Source: Phytohabitans houttuyneae (GTDB taxonomy: Bacteria > Actinomycetota > Actinomycetes > Mycobacteriales > Micromonosporaceae). From it: a DNA stretch of 64,000 bases. How positions within the stretch are numbered: position 1 is the stretch's first letter; every line of letters begins with the position of its first letter. Made by a program: the position numbers and the translations under genes. Location: NCBI RefSeq assembly GCF_011764425.1, contig NZ_BLPF01000003.1, positions 1,426,001-1,490,000 of the forward strand, written 5' to 3'. The notes below the pieces were generated by a model. That model had not been told where the DNA came from, did not search any database, and saw only the letters and a program-made list of their open reading frames with translations. Below are positions 27,503 through 35,978 of the stretch, piece by piece.

Positions 27503-28336
27503 CTATCCCTTCACTGCTCCGGCGGTCAGGCCCGAGACGATGTAGCGCTGCAGGAACTGGAAGACGAGCACGGTCGGTACCGCGGTCAGCAGCGTGCCGG
27601 CGCAGAAGACGCCGAAGTTGTTGTTCCGCTCGCCGGAGATGAGCCCGTACATGCCGACGGCGAGCGTCTTGGAGCCGGTGTCGGTCAGGAACACGTTGGC
27701 TATGAGGAACTCGTTGACGGTCGCGATGAACACCAGCAGCCCGGTGACCGCCAGGATCGGCGCCACCAGCGGCAGCATGATCCGGAAGAACACCTGTGCG
27801 TGCGTGGCCCCGTCGATGGTGGCCGACTCGTCGAGCTCGCGGGGCAGCGTGTCCAGGAAGCCCTTCATCAGCCAGGTGTTCACGCCCAGCGCACCGCCGA
27901 GGTACAGCAGCACCAGGCCCCACGGCGTGTTGAAGCCGACCGCCGGCCACAGCCCGGTGACCGTGCTGAACATCAGGAAGATCGTGACGATCGCGAGGAA
28001 CTGCGGGAACATCTGGATGAGCAGCAGCGCCAGCAGCCCGGTGCGGCGGCCGCGGAAGCGCATGCGGCTGAACGCGTACGCGGCGAGCGCGCCGAGGAAG
28101 ACCGCCGCCGCCGAGGCGAGGCCGGCGATCAGCATCGTGTTGGCGAACCAGCTCGCGAATCTCGTCTCCGACAGCAGCCGGCCGAAGTTCTCCAGCGACA
28201 GCCCGGTCGGCACCAGCTCGGTCGACGACAGCGTGCCGCGCGGGTTGAGCGCCGCCGACAGCACGAACAGGATCGGGAAGAGCGCGAACGCGACGGCGCC
28301 GGCCGCGACCGCGTGGCGTAGCGGAAGTGTTCTCAT
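27503..28336 (-). CDS. malG: maltose/maltodextrin ABC permease MalG
   Basis: 277 residues, six membrane helices. The EAA loop reads ELDESATIDGATHAQVFFR (about residue 180), the site that docks the ATPase. NTMLIAGLASAAAVFLGALA and the end IVSGLTAGAVKG are typical of MalG. The ATG overlaps the malF stop as ATGA. No ATPase gene is in the cluster; actinobacterial sugar importers usually share a distant MsiK-type ATPase, which I infer here. Confidence 0.94.
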   Translation of the reverse strand: MRTLPLRHAVAAGAVAFALFPILFVLSAALNPRGTLSSTELVPTGLSLENFGRLLSETRFASWFANTMLIAGLASAAAVFLGALAAYAFSRMRFRGRRTGLLALLLIQMFPQFLAIVTIFLMFSTVTGLWPAVGFNTPWGLVLLYLGGALGVNTWLMKGFLDTLPRELDESATIDGATHAQVFFRIMLPLVAPILAVTGLLVFIATVNEFLIANVFLTDTGSKTLAVGMYGLISGERNNNFGVFCAGTLLTAVPTVLVFQFLQRYIVSGLTAGAVKG

Positions 28337-29964
28337 GCGTACAGCTCCTCCTGGCGGCGGGTGCGCCGGAAGCTGACCGCCGACAGCAGCGCGACGATCG
28401 CGAAGATGAAGACGGAGATGGCGGCCGCGAACCCGTACTGCGCGCCGGCGGCGCCGAACGCGAGCCGGAACGTGTACGTGATCAGCAGGTCGGTCGCGCC
28501 GGCGGTGGGATTGTCGGCGGGGAACGGGCCGCCCTCCGTGGTGAGGTAGACCGCGTTGAAGTTGTTGAAGTTGAACGCGAAAGACGAGATCAGCAGCGGG
28601 GTCAGCGCCACCATCAGCAGCGGCAGCGTCACCTGCCGGAACGACTGCCACGGCGCGGCGCCGTCCACCTTGGACGCCTCGGTGAGCTCCTTCGGTATCG
28701 CCTGCAGCGCGCCGGTGGCGACCAGGAACATGTACGGGAAGCCGAGCCACATCTGCACGAGCACGACCGCGAGCCGCGCCGACCAGACCCCGCCGAGCCA
28801 GTCGACGTCGAGCCCGAACAGCCGGTTGACCAGCCCGAAGTCGGTGTTGAACAGGTCCCGCCAGACAAGCAGCATCGCGAACGACGGCATCGCGTACGGC
28901 AGGATCAGCAGCACCCGGTACAGGGAGCGGCCGCGCATCCGCGGCGTGTGCAGGGCGAACGCGCACAGCAGGCCGAGCCCGAAGGTGACCGCGACCGAGC
29001 CGACGGCGAACGCGACGTTCCACAGCAGCGTGCGCAGGAACGGGCCGGAGATGGTCGAGTCGGTCAGCACGCGGGAGAAGTTCTTCAGCCCCACGCCGAC
29101 CTTCCAGCCCTGCGCGAGCCGCTCCCCGTCGGCGGCGACGAACGCGCCGGCACCCTCGTCGGCCGTCCAGGTGCGACCTGTCGCGGTGTCCCGGACGCAG
29201 TCGCAGCCCGCGGCGTACTCCCGGGTCGCCTTGCCCTCGTAGGCGCGGGACAGCCCCGACGAGCGGATCGCGCCCCCGGCCGTGGGCACCGCGAACGCGG
29301 TGATCTCGGCGCTGCGGGCGCCGGCCTGCGCGGCGGTGAGCACGGTGTACCCGCGCGCGGCGGTCACCTTCCCGGCGGAGTTGACGGTCACGTCACCTTC
29401 CGGGAGGGCGCGCAGCCCGGTGGCGTCACCGGCGGAGACCGCGCGCGTGGCGGGGTCGGTGACGAGGAAGACCAGCGGGCCGGTCGCCGGTTCACCGGTG
29501 GTGGCGACCGCGAGGGCGTACTCGGTGGAGCCCGGCACCTGGGTGACCGACGCGGTCTGGATGGCCACGATGGCCTCGTCCTTGCTCCCCCGGTGGCCGT
29601 CGCCGAAGTTGGTGAACGCGGTGCTGGCCGTGTAGAGGATCGGGAAGACCTGGAACGCGATGAGGAAGAGCGTGCCGGGCACGAGGTACTTGGCCGGCAC
29701 GTGCCGGCGGGTCAGGTAGAGGTAGAAGATCGCGGCGGTGGTGCCGGCGAGGATCGCCAGGCCGGCCCAGGCGCGCGCCTCCACCAGCGGAAACGCGGCC
29801 CAGATCGCGATGCCGGCGGCGAGGCCGAGCAGCACCACCTTCGCCGCCAGGCCGGTGAGCGTGACCGGCGCCGAGTCACGCGCGGTGCGCGGCCGCTGCG
29901 GGCGGTGCCGGCCGCCGTCCGGGGCCACGACGGGCGGCCCCGGACTCGTCAGTTGGGTGGCCAT
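28333..29964 (-). CDS. malF: maltose/maltodextrin ABC permease MalF
   Basis: 543 residues. Two or three extra N-terminal helices (about 35-115) and a large periplasmic-type loop (about 120-300) are followed by the permease core with the EAA loop KELTEASKVDGAAPWQSFRQ (about 445) and FNNFNAVYLTTEGGPF, the MalF signature. It forms the heterodimeric channel with MalG. It starts directly after the malE stop with no gap. The long extracytoplasmic loop contains a Cys pair (GCDC), which is unusual. Confidence 0.93.
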   Translation of the reverse strand: MATQLTSPGPPVVAPDGGRHRPQRPRTARDSAPVTLTGLAAKVVLLGLAAGIAIWAAFPLVEARAWAGLAILAGTTAAIFYLYLTRRHVPAKYLVPGTLFLIAFQVFPILYTASTAFTNFGDGHRGSKDEAIVAIQTASVTQVPGSTEYALAVATTGEPATGPLVFLVTDPATRAVSAGDATGLRALPEGDVTVNSAGKVTAARGYTVLTAAQAGARSAEITAFAVPTAGGAIRSSGLSRAYEGKATREYAAGCDCVRDTATGRTWTADEGAGAFVAADGERLAQGWKVGVGLKNFSRVLTDSTISGPFLRTLLWNVAFAVGSVAVTFGLGLLCAFALHTPRMRGRSLYRVLLILPYAMPSFAMLLVWRDLFNTDFGLVNRLFGLDVDWLGGVWSARLAVVLVQMWLGFPYMFLVATGALQAIPKELTEASKVDGAAPWQSFRQVTLPLLMVALTPLLISSFAFNFNNFNAVYLTTEGGPFPADNPTAGATDLLITYTFRLAFGAAGAQYGFAAAISVFIFAIVALLSAVSFRRTRRQEELYA

Positions 29965-31221
29965 CTACCTGATCTGCCCGGAGATCGTCTTGGCGGCGGC
30001 GTTGACCGTGGTGGCGACGTCGGCGCCGCCGATGATCGCGGCCTCCGCCTTGCCGAACGGGTCCCAGATCGCGGCCATCTCCGGTATCGCCGGCAGCACC
30101 GCGCCGGCGCGGCCCGCCTCCTGGAACTTGACCAGGTCCCCATCTTCGGCCTTGACCTGGTCGAGCGCGGCGGTGAGCGCCGGCGGCCGCGGCTCCGCCT
30201 TGTAGAGGGCGACGGCAAGGTCGGGCACCGTCAGGTAGTTCGCCACGAACTCCTGCGCGAGCGCCTTGTTCTTGCCCTTGGCCGCCACGTAGAAGGCCTG
30301 CACGCCGACGAACGGCGTGGCCGGCTCGCCGCCGGCGAACCCGGGCACCGGCGAGATGTCGTAGGCCAGCCCCGCCTTCTTCACGTCCGTGATCGCCCAC
30401 GGCCCGGAGACGAGGAACGCGCACTTCTTGGCCGTGAACGTGGCGATCGAGTTCTCGCCGCCGATCGAGCGCTTGAGCGCGCCGTCGCCCTTCTCCCCCA
30501 GAGCCCGGATCTTCTTGAACGCGGCCACCGAGCCCGGAGTGCCGACGCCCAGGTCCTTGGGGTCGTAGTCGCCGTTCGCGGCGGTGCCGAAGAGGTAGCC
30601 GCCGGCCGAGGTGTAGAGCGGGTAGAGGTGGTAGGCGTCGCCGCTCTGCCCGACCTGCAGGCACAGGATCTCGCTGGCCTTCTTCTGCGCCTTGAGCCGC
30701 TTGCCGGTCGCGACAAGGTCCTCCACAGTGGCCGGTGCCTGCGGCGCGAGGTCGGTGTTGCGGATCAGGGCGATGTTCTCCATCGCGTACGGCACGCCGT
30801 ACACCTGGCCGTTGAACGTGACCGCCTTGAGGGCGATCTCCGCGAAGCCGGCCTTCTGCTGCGCGGACAGCTGCACCGGGTCGATGGCGCCGTTCTGCAC
30901 CAGGTTGCCGATCCAGTCGTGCGCGCCGACCATCACGTCCGGCCCGCTGCCCTGCTGGGAGGCGGTCACGAACGTGGTCTGCTGCTCGTCGGCTATCTCC
31001 TGCACCTCGACGGTGACGCCGTTCTCCTGGCCGAAGTGGTCGGCGAACGGCTTGAGGGCGGCGGTGCGCTTGGTGTCTGCCCAGATCACCAACCGGCCAC
31101 CGGCCGCCTTCGCGGCGGGCGAGTCGGACGCGGCCGGCTCGTCGCCGCCACCACCGCAGCCGGTGGCGGCGAGCGACAGGGCCAAGGCGGCGGCGACCAC
31201 ACCCGCGGTACGGATGCGCAT
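29965..31221 (-). CDS. malE: maltose/maltodextrin-binding lipoprotein MalE
   Basis: 418 residues with a clear lipoprotein signal (AAALALSLAATGCGGGGDE; lipobox ATGC). The mature protein is a cluster I solute-binding protein: LVIWADTKRTAALKPFADHF, PDVMVGAHDWIGNLVQNG, NGQVYGVPYAMENIALIRN and SGPWAITDVKKAGLAYD. It binds malto-oligosaccharides outside the membrane and delivers them to MalFG. First gene of the operon, facing the secreted amylase, so starch digestion and uptake share a 325-base control region. Confidence 0.94.
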   Translation of the reverse strand: MRIRTAGVVAAALALSLAATGCGGGGDEPAASDSPAAKAAGGRLVIWADTKRTAALKPFADHFGQENGVTVEVQEIADEQQTTFVTASQQGSGPDVMVGAHDWIGNLVQNGAIDPVQLSAQQKAGFAEIALKAVTFNGQVYGVPYAMENIALIRNTDLAPQAPATVEDLVATGKRLKAQKKASEILCLQVGQSGDAYHLYPLYTSAGGYLFGTAANGDYDPKDLGVGTPGSVAAFKKIRALGEKGDGALKRSIGGENSIATFTAKKCAFLVSGPWAITDVKKAGLAYDISPVPGFAGGEPATPFVGVQAFYVAAKGKNKALAQEFVANYLTVPDLAVALYKAEPRPPALTAALDQVKAEDGDLVKFQEAGRAGAVLPAIPEMAAIWDPFGKAEAAIIGGADVATTVNAAAKTISGQIR

Positions 31222-31546
31222 GGGAGCTCCTATTCAGTTGCGCGTGGGGGTTGTTGCCGCCGCACGCTAGCAACTTCTTGCAGCATTCGGAAGGCCTTTC
31301 ATGCGCGGCTCGCCGTGGCGCCCGGCAGCACGGGGACCCTCGAGCCGGTTGATCAGGGACTTCGTGGGTGGACACGCCGACGGACACGCCCACCAACTCC
31401 CTGATCAACAGCGAGAGCCCCGCAGGACGCGGGCACAGCAAGCGGTTCACAAATGGGCGTCGATGTTGCTAGTTTGTTGCGACAGTGTGCGGAAGTTCTT
31501 GCAGGCGTAGCAAAACGTTCCGATCCCCCCTACCCGGGAGTGCGCA
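31222..31546. promoter_or_regulatory. divergent malE / alpha-amylase control region
   Basis: Contains the word TTCTTGCAG twice, at 31275-31283 (46-55 bases above malE) and 31496-31504 (about 45 bases above the amylase), each next to a TTGC or GCTAGCAA-type sequence. TTGCA-type repeats are the operators of MalR in Streptomyces mal and amylase promoters, so these are likely MalR sites giving matched control of both units. A 62-base inverted repeat lies between them. Confidence 0.6.
31348..31409. repeat. 21-bp inverted repeat with 20-base spacer between the mal promoters
   Basis: Arms 31348-31368 and 31389-31409 match at 19 of 21 positions; both outer ends read GTTGATCAGGGA or its complement. 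The spacer is TGGACACGCCGACGGACACG. As RNA or DNA it could form a strong hairpin, separating the two divergent promoters. Confidence 0.75.
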
Positions 31547-33664
31547 GTGACACTTCGAAGAAGGGCCGCGACCAGCTGGGCAGCGGCCGCGACCATCCCG
31601 TTGCTCCTGCTCACCGCCGTCACCGTCGCCACCGCGCCGGCCGCACAGGCCGCCGTCGCGAACGGGTCGTCGATCGTGCACCTGTTCCAGTGGCGGTGGA
31701 GCTCCATCGCGCGGGAGTGCGAGACCACGCTCGGGCCCAACGGCTGGGGCGGCGTCCAGGTCTCCCCACCGCAGGAGCACGTCGTGCTGCCGAGCGCCGA
31801 AGGCGCCACCTACCCCTGGTGGCAGGACTACCAGCCGGTCTCGTACCGGCTCGACGAGACGCGGCGGGGCACCCGCGCCGAGTTCGTCGACATGGTCACC
31901 CGCTGCCGCAACTCGGGCGTCAAGATCTACGTCGACGTCGTGCTCAACCACATGAGCGGCACCGGTTCGGCCGGCAGCGGCCCCGGCAGCGCGGGCACGG
32001 TGTACAGCAAGTACGAGTACCCGAACCTGTTCAACGACGGCTCCGGCGACGCGTACACCTACCCGGACTTCGGCTCCTGCTACACGACGATCAGCAACTG
32101 GGGCAACAAGGCCGAGGTGCAGGACTGCGAGCTGCTCGCGCTCGCCGACCTCAACACCGGCGACCCCGAGGTGCGCCGCAAGATAGCCAAGTACATGAAC
32201 GCGGTGATCGACCTCGGCGTGGCCGGCTTCCGGGTGGACGCGGCCAAGCACGTGCAGGAGGCGCACCTGGCCGACGTCATCTCCCGCCTGCACGACGTGC
32301 CCGGCTTCGGCGGCCGGCCGGACATCTTCCACGAGGTGTACGGCGACGCGACGATCCCCTACACCGCGTACGCGCCGCTGGGCAAGGTGACAAACTTCGA
32401 CTACCAGCGGGCGGTCGCCAGCGGCTTCCAGGGCGGCAACATCGCCCAGTTCGCCAACCTGCCGAACTATGGCGGGCTCTCCGGCGGCCAGGCCGTCGTG
32501 TTCGTCGACAACCACGACACCCAGCGGGCCAGCCCCACCCTGACGTACAAGAACGGCGACCGGTACTACCTCGCGGACGCGTTCATGATGGCCCACCCGT
32601 ACGGCACCGTGCAGCTGATGTCGAGCTACGCGTTCGGCGCCAACCAGGCGCAGGGCCCGCCCAGCTCGTCCAACGGCACGACCAGCGCCACCGACTGCGC
32701 GAACGGCCAGTGGATCTGCGAGCACCGCAACGAGCAGGTCGCCGGCATGCCGAGCTTCCGCAACGCGACCGAGGGCACCGGCGTCTCCGGCACGGTGACC
32801 GACGGCAACGGTCGGCTGGCGTTCGCCCGCGGCAGCCGCGGCTACGCCGCCTTCAACGCGACCGGCGACGCGTGGAGCCGCACGTTCAGCACGAGCCTGC
32901 CGGACGGGACGTACTGCAACGTCGCACGCGGCACCTTCAACGCGACGACCGGCGCCTGCAGCGGCGGCACGATCGGCGTCGCGGGCGGCGCGTTCACCAC
33001 GAGCATCCCGGCCAACCGGGGCGTGGCCCTGCACGTCAACGCGCGTACCAACGGCACGCCCACCCCGCCGCCGCCGACCACGCCGCCGCCGGCCGGCGAC
33101 ACCACGTTCACCGTCACCGCGCCGACCGGCCAGGACGTCTACGTCGTCGGCTCGGTCGCGCAGCTCGGTGCGTGGACGCCGGCCAGCGGGCTGCGGCTCA
33201 CACCGGGAGCGGCCGCCGGCTCGTTCAGCGGCAGCGTCTCGATCCCGGCCGGCACGGCATTCGAGTGGAAGCTGGTGCGGATCAGCAACGGCCAGGTCAC
33301 CTGGGAGAGCACACCCAACCGCGGCGGTACCGGCGGCGCGGCGCACACCGCGACGTGGAACCAGGCCGGCGGCGGTGGCACGGCGGCGGTCGCGTTCAAC
33401 GCGACGGCCACCACGACGTTCGGGCAGAACGTCTTCGTCGTCGGCTCCACCGCGCCGCTCGGCGCGTGGAACCCGGCCGCCGCGGTCGCGCTCTCGCCGA
33501 CCCAGTATCCAGTGTGGACAGGCACGGTCTCGTTGCCGACCGGGCAGGCGGTCGAGTACAAACTGGTCAAGAAGAACCCCGACGGCACGGTGACCTGGGA
33601 GTCCGGCGCCAACCGGACGCTGACGCCCTCCGGCGGCACCACCGTGACCATCACCTGGCGCTGA
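31547..33664 (+). CDS. secreted alpha-amylase (GH13) with two CBM20 starch-binding modules
   Basis: 705 residues. Signal peptide to about AQAAVANG. The barrel carries VDVVLNHMSG (region I), GFRVDAAKHV (region II, nucleophile), FHEVYG (region III, acid/base Glu) and FVDNHDTQR (region IV), followed by domain C. A Pro/Thr linker (about 503-520) leads to two CBM20 modules (about 522-610 and 615-705), each with VYVVGS or VFVVGS, LGAW and WKLV/YKLV and TWES. It would digest starch outside the cell to feed MalEFG. Streptomyces alpha-amylases usually carry one CBM20, so two is a richer arrangement. Confidence 0.95.
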   Translation: MTLRRRAATSWAAAATIPLLLLTAVTVATAPAAQAAVANGSSIVHLFQWRWSSIARECETTLGPNGWGGVQVSPPQEHVVLPSAEGATYPWWQDYQPVSYRLDETRRGTRAEFVDMVTRCRNSGVKIYVDVVLNHMSGTGSAGSGPGSAGTVYSKYEYPNLFNDGSGDAYTYPDFGSCYTTISNWGNKAEVQDCELLALADLNTGDPEVRRKIAKYMNAVIDLGVAGFRVDAAKHVQEAHLADVISRLHDVPGFGGRPDIFHEVYGDATIPYTAYAPLGKVTNFDYQRAVASGFQGGNIAQFANLPNYGGLSGGQAVVFVDNHDTQRASPTLTYKNGDRYYLADAFMMAHPYGTVQLMSSYAFGANQAQGPPSSSNGTTSATDCANGQWICEHRNEQVAGMPSFRNATEGTGVSGTVTDGNGRLAFARGSRGYAAFNATGDAWSRTFSTSLPDGTYCNVARGTFNATTGACSGGTIGVAGGAFTTSIPANRGVALHVNARTNGTPTPPPPTTPPPAGDTTFTVTAPTGQDVYVVGSVAQLGAWTPASGLRLTPGAAAGSFSGSVSIPAGTAFEWKLVRISNGQVTWESTPNRGGTGGAAHTATWNQAGGGGTAAVAFNATATTTFGQNVFVVGSTAPLGAWNPAAAVALSPTQYPVWTGTVSLPTGQAVEYKLVKKNPDGTVTWESGANRTLTPSGGTTVTITWR

Positions 33665-33671
33665 GATTCGC

Positions 33672-33708
33672 GCGGTGCCCGCCCCTCCCCCGTGCGGGCG
33701 GGCACCGC
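33672..33708. terminator. bidirectional hairpin terminator
   Basis: Perfect 13-bp stem GCGGTGCCCGCCC (33672-33684) with GGGCGGGCACCGC (33696-33708), loop 11 bases, 7 bases after the amylase stop and directly at the stop of the convergent LytR_C gene. No T run on either side, as usual in actinomycetes. Confidence 0.85.
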
Positions 33709-33709
33709 C

Positions 33710-34237
33710 TCACACCTCGCGGACGCAGGTCTGCGGCGGCACCTTGGGATGGCCCATGTCCGCCAGGGCGATGTTGACGTCGGTGGGCTGGGCCAGCGAC
33801 TTGAACTGCTCGCCGACGACCACGTCGATCTGCGTGCCGCGCCGGCCCGGGTCGTACACCCGCTCGGCCTTGCCCAGGAAGTAGGCGTCCACGACGTGCG
33901 CCGCGCCCACCGCGTCCGGCCCGTGGCGCAGCACCGCGACGCCCGCCACCTTCTCCCGCTTGGCCGGCTCGCGCACCGGCTTCACCTCGAACCCGCGGTT
34001 GCGGAACTCCTCCGCGACGGTCGCGGCCGCGCCCGCCTTGCGGGTGCCGTTGAAGACGGCGACCGTGATGTCGCGGACGGCGGGCAGCGACATGTCCGCG
34101 CGCGGCCAGTCCGCCGGGCAGGCCGCGGCGACGGGGTCGCGCTGGCTGTCCTTGCCGATCACGACCGCGATCACCAGCGCGCCCCCGATGAGCAGGACGG
34201 TGACGAACACGAACGCGCGCACCTGGGCGAACGTCAT
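33710..34237 (-). CDS. membrane-anchored LytR_C-domain protein
   Basis: 175 residues from ATG 34237 (MTFAQVRAFVFVTVLL). One N-terminal membrane helix (about 7-28) and an outside LytR_C domain: DITVAVFNGTRKAGAAATVA, EEFRNRGFEVKPV, VVDAYFLGKAERVYDPGRRG and IDVVVGEQFKSLAQP. Such domains occur at the C-termini of LCP wall-polymer ligases and as stand-alone anchored proteins thought to help envelope assembly. Single cysteines near the membrane (ACPADWP) and the end (QTCVREV) may pair. Convergent with the amylase through a shared terminator. Confidence 0.85.
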   Translation of the reverse strand: MTFAQVRAFVFVTVLLIGGALVIAVVIGKDSQRDPVAAACPADWPRADMSLPAVRDITVAVFNGTRKAGAAATVAEEFRNRGFEVKPVREPAKREKVAGVAVLRHGPDAVGAAHVVDAYFLGKAERVYDPGRRGTQIDVVVGEQFKSLAQPTDVNIALADMGHPKVPPQTCVREV

Positions 34238-34352
34238 GGGCACTCCCCTCCCGTTACCGGCGTGCCTGCATGTCAGACGCTCGAGGCGTCCCCTTCGTTG
34301 CACCGGGTGCGGAGCGCGGGGTCCTGGACGGACCGATGCTCATGGCACGTGA

Positions 34353-34373
34353 ATATACCGCCTCACGGTATAT
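34353..34373. promoter_or_regulatory. perfect inverted repeat, operator of unknown regulator
   Basis: Arms ATATACCG (34353-34360) and CGGTATAT (34366-34373) around CCTCA. A minus-strand TATATT lies within it, so it probably overlaps the promoter of the LytR_C gene 116 bases away. The length and symmetry suit a TetR- or PadR-type dimer. Confidence 0.6.
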
Positions 34374-34400
34374 ATCGCGATGCACCGGCTCCTGGTAAAC

Positions 34401-34420
34401 GCGTAACCAGTAGGTTACGC
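34401..34420. promoter_or_regulatory. ArsR-type operator and -10 region of the regulator gene
   Basis: Perfect arms GCGTAACC (34401-34408) and GGTTACGC (34413-34420) around AGTA. It covers TAGGTT (34411-34416), a good -10 hexamer 11 bases before the GTG of the ArsR gene. Binding would shut off the promoter, the normal autorepression of ArsR-SRPBCC pairs. Confidence 0.75.
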
Positions 34421-34427
34421 TTTCGCC

Positions 34428-34832
34428 GTGGACGAGGTGGCCGGCGCGATCGCGGATCCGGTGCGGCGGGAGATCCTGGCGATGCTCCGCGAGCGGCGCA
34501 TGCCGGCCGGGGAGATCGCCGACCGGTTCGCGATCAGCCGGCCGGCGGTCAGCCGCCACCTGCGCGTGCTGCGCGCGAGCGGCCTTGTGCACGACGAGCT
34601 CACCGGCCGGCAGCGCCTCTACCGCCTCGACCCGGCGCCGCTGGTCGAGCTGGCGGGATGGCTGACGACCTTCCTGCCGGACGGCGCGACCACCACCGGC
34701 GAGCGCGTGGCCGCCGCGTCGGGCCGGTTCGACGCCCTGGAGACCGAGGTGTACCGGACGCGCCGCGAGCGCCGCCGGCCCGCGGCGAGCGGTGAGCCCG
34801 CCGCCATCGACAGAGAGGAACGCAGCGCATGA
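34428..34832 (+). CDS. ArsR-family winged-helix repressor
   Basis: 134 residues. The HTH reads AIADPVRREILAMLRERRM, then ISRPAVSRHLRVLRASGLV and a beta wing with GRQRLYRLDPAPL. There are no metal-binding Cys pairs, placing it with the non-metal ArsR group paired to SRPBCC proteins. It starts at GTG 34428, 8 bases after its presumed operator, with no Shine-Dalgarno, so the transcript is probably leaderless or nearly so. ATGA overlap with the next gene shows co-translation. Confidence 0.9.
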   Translation: MDEVAGAIADPVRREILAMLRERRMPAGEIADRFAISRPAVSRHLRVLRASGLVHDELTGRQRLYRLDPAPLVELAGWLTTFLPDGATTTGERVAAASGRFDALETEVYRTRRERRRPAASGEPAAIDREERSA

Positions 34833-35326
34833 GCCCCGTACCCACAGGCGGGTTGTTCCGCACCGAAGCCGGCGTCGACCTGGTGCTGACCCGCACCTTC
34901 CGGGCCCCGGTCGAGGACGTGTGGGCCAGCGTGACCGAGCCTGAGCGCACGGCCCGGTGGTTCGGGACGTGGGAGGGTCGGGCCGCGCCGGGCCGGTCGG
35001 TCAAGGTGCAGATGGCGTTCGAGGAGGGCGCGCCCTGGATGGACGTGCGCGTCGAGGCCTGCGAGCCGCCCCGCCGGCTGGAGCTGTCCTCGGTGGACGA
35101 GTCCGGCACGTGGCGCACCGAGCTGCTGCTGTCCGAGGTGGACGGGGTGACCGCGCTGCGCTTCGTGCACCACCTGGACAGCGCCGAGGGCGTGGGCGAG
35201 GTCGGGCCGGGCTGGGAGTACTACCTGGACCTGCTCGTCGCCGCCCGGGAGGGCACGCCGCGCGCCGAGTTCGGCGACTACTACCCCGCGCAGAAGCCGT
35301 ACTACGAGGGCCTCACCCCCGCCTGA
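34829..35326 (+). CDS. SRPBCC / AHSA1-family protein
   Basis: 165 residues: DLVLTRTFRAPVEDVWASVT, then EPERTARWFGTWEG and a late helix with GWEYYLDLLVAARE, the Bet v1-like AHSA1 pattern. The fold encloses a hydrophobic ligand pocket. Coupled to the ArsR gene, it probably binds or alters the ligand to which the regulator responds; this is inference from the common gene pair. Confidence 0.9.
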   Translation: MSPVPTGGLFRTEAGVDLVLTRTFRAPVEDVWASVTEPERTARWFGTWEGRAAPGRSVKVQMAFEEGAPWMDVRVEACEPPRRLELSSVDESGTWRTELLLSEVDGVTALRFVHHLDSAEGVGEVGPGWEYYLDLLVAAREGTPRAEFGDYYPAQKPYYEGLTPA

Positions 35327-35339
35327 GGCGCGGGGGCGG

Positions 35340-35675
35340 TCAGGCGCCGCGCACGTACACCCAGGCGTGCGCGCCCGAGGAGAGCGTGGCGAGCACCCGC
35401 GCGTAGTCGTCCACTTCGTACTCGTCGGCGGCCGCGAGCTCCTCCTCGGTCACCTCGAAGACCACGCCCGCGACGGCGTCGCGCGCGTCGCCGGTGGCGA
35501 CCACGATCGGGTGCTCGGCGAGCCCGCTGAGGTCGAGCACGTGCGGGTCGCTGATCTCCAGCGCCTCCAGCCGGTACCCGGGAAGGTTGTCCTCCCGGCC
35601 GGCCAGCTCCCGGCCGAAGCTCGCCCGTTGAACGGCGGGATCGCGAAGGGTGCCGTACGAGAAAAGAAGCGGCAT
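35340..35675 (-). CDS. gamma-glutamylcyclotransferase-like (AIG2) protein
   Basis: 111 residues from ATG 35675, preceded by AGGGA; ATG 35681 is possible. The fold signature LLFSYGTLRDPAVQRASFGR opens the protein, and the catalytic Glu is in AADEYEVDDYARV (about residue 88). Members release 5-oxoproline from gamma-glutamyl amines or peptides. Ends convergent with the SRPBCC gene, 13 bases apart. Confidence 0.88.
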   Translation of the reverse strand: MPLLFSYGTLRDPAVQRASFGRELAGREDNLPGYRLEALEISDPHVLDLSGLAEHPIVVATGDARDAVAGVVFEVTEEELAAADEYEVDDYARVLATLSSGAHAWVYVRGA

Positions 35676-35712
35676 GTGCATTTCCCTGGACTTGGGGTCC
35701 TACGCTCGACGG

Positions 35713-35886
35713 ATGTTCAACTTACGCGAGTGGAAGTCCCGGCGCGCCGAGCGGCGTGCCGCCAAGGTCGCCAGGCTCGCCGACCCTACCGCGCGGCGGG
35801 TGGCAAGGGACGCCGAGCGGACGGCGGACCGCGCCCGCAACATCAACGCCCCAGGCCCGTGGACCAACGGCGGCACCGGCGCCTGA
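35713..35886 (+). CDS. small basic hypothetical protein
   Basis: 57 residues, very rich in Arg and Ala (EWKSRRAERRAAKVARLA), ending in APGPWTNGGTGA. TACGCT at 35701-35706 lies 6 bases before ATG 35713, which suggests a leaderless transcript, and a hairpin follows the stop; together these support a real gene. It is divergent from the AIG2-like gene. No family recognised; a nucleic-acid-binding helix is possible. Confidence 0.6.
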   Translation: MFNLREWKSRRAERRAAKVARLADPTARRVARDAERTADRARNINAPGPWTNGGTGA

Positions 35887-35889
35887 CCC

Positions 35890-35910
35890 GGTCCGGCGCC
35901 GCGCCGGACC
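35890..35910. terminator. palindrome after the small ORF, likely terminator
   Basis: GGTCCGGCGC (35890-35899) and GCGCCGGACC (35901-35910) are perfect complements around one base, 3 bases after the stop. It directly precedes dispersed-repeat copy C. Confidence 0.65.
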
Positions 35911-35914
35911 ACCG

Positions 35915-35971
35915 CGGACGGTGACGTGGCGGGAGCAGCGGTCCGGACCACGACGGACGTCGCGGTAGCTC
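35915..35971 (+). repeat. dispersed intergenic repeat, copy C
   Basis: Reads CGGACGGTGACGTGGCGGGA, then GCAGCGGTCCGGACCACGAC and GGACGTCGCGGTAGCTC, matching copies A, B and D. Lies between two convergent genes and ends 8 bases before the stop of the LacI gene. Confidence 0.88.
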
Positions 35972-35978
35972 GAAATTT

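Noticed and set aside
34254-34343. Possible 29-residue minus-strand ORF (MSIGPSRTPRSAPG) upstream of the LytR_C gene
   Set aside because: No ribosome site and no pattern; probably untranslated leader.
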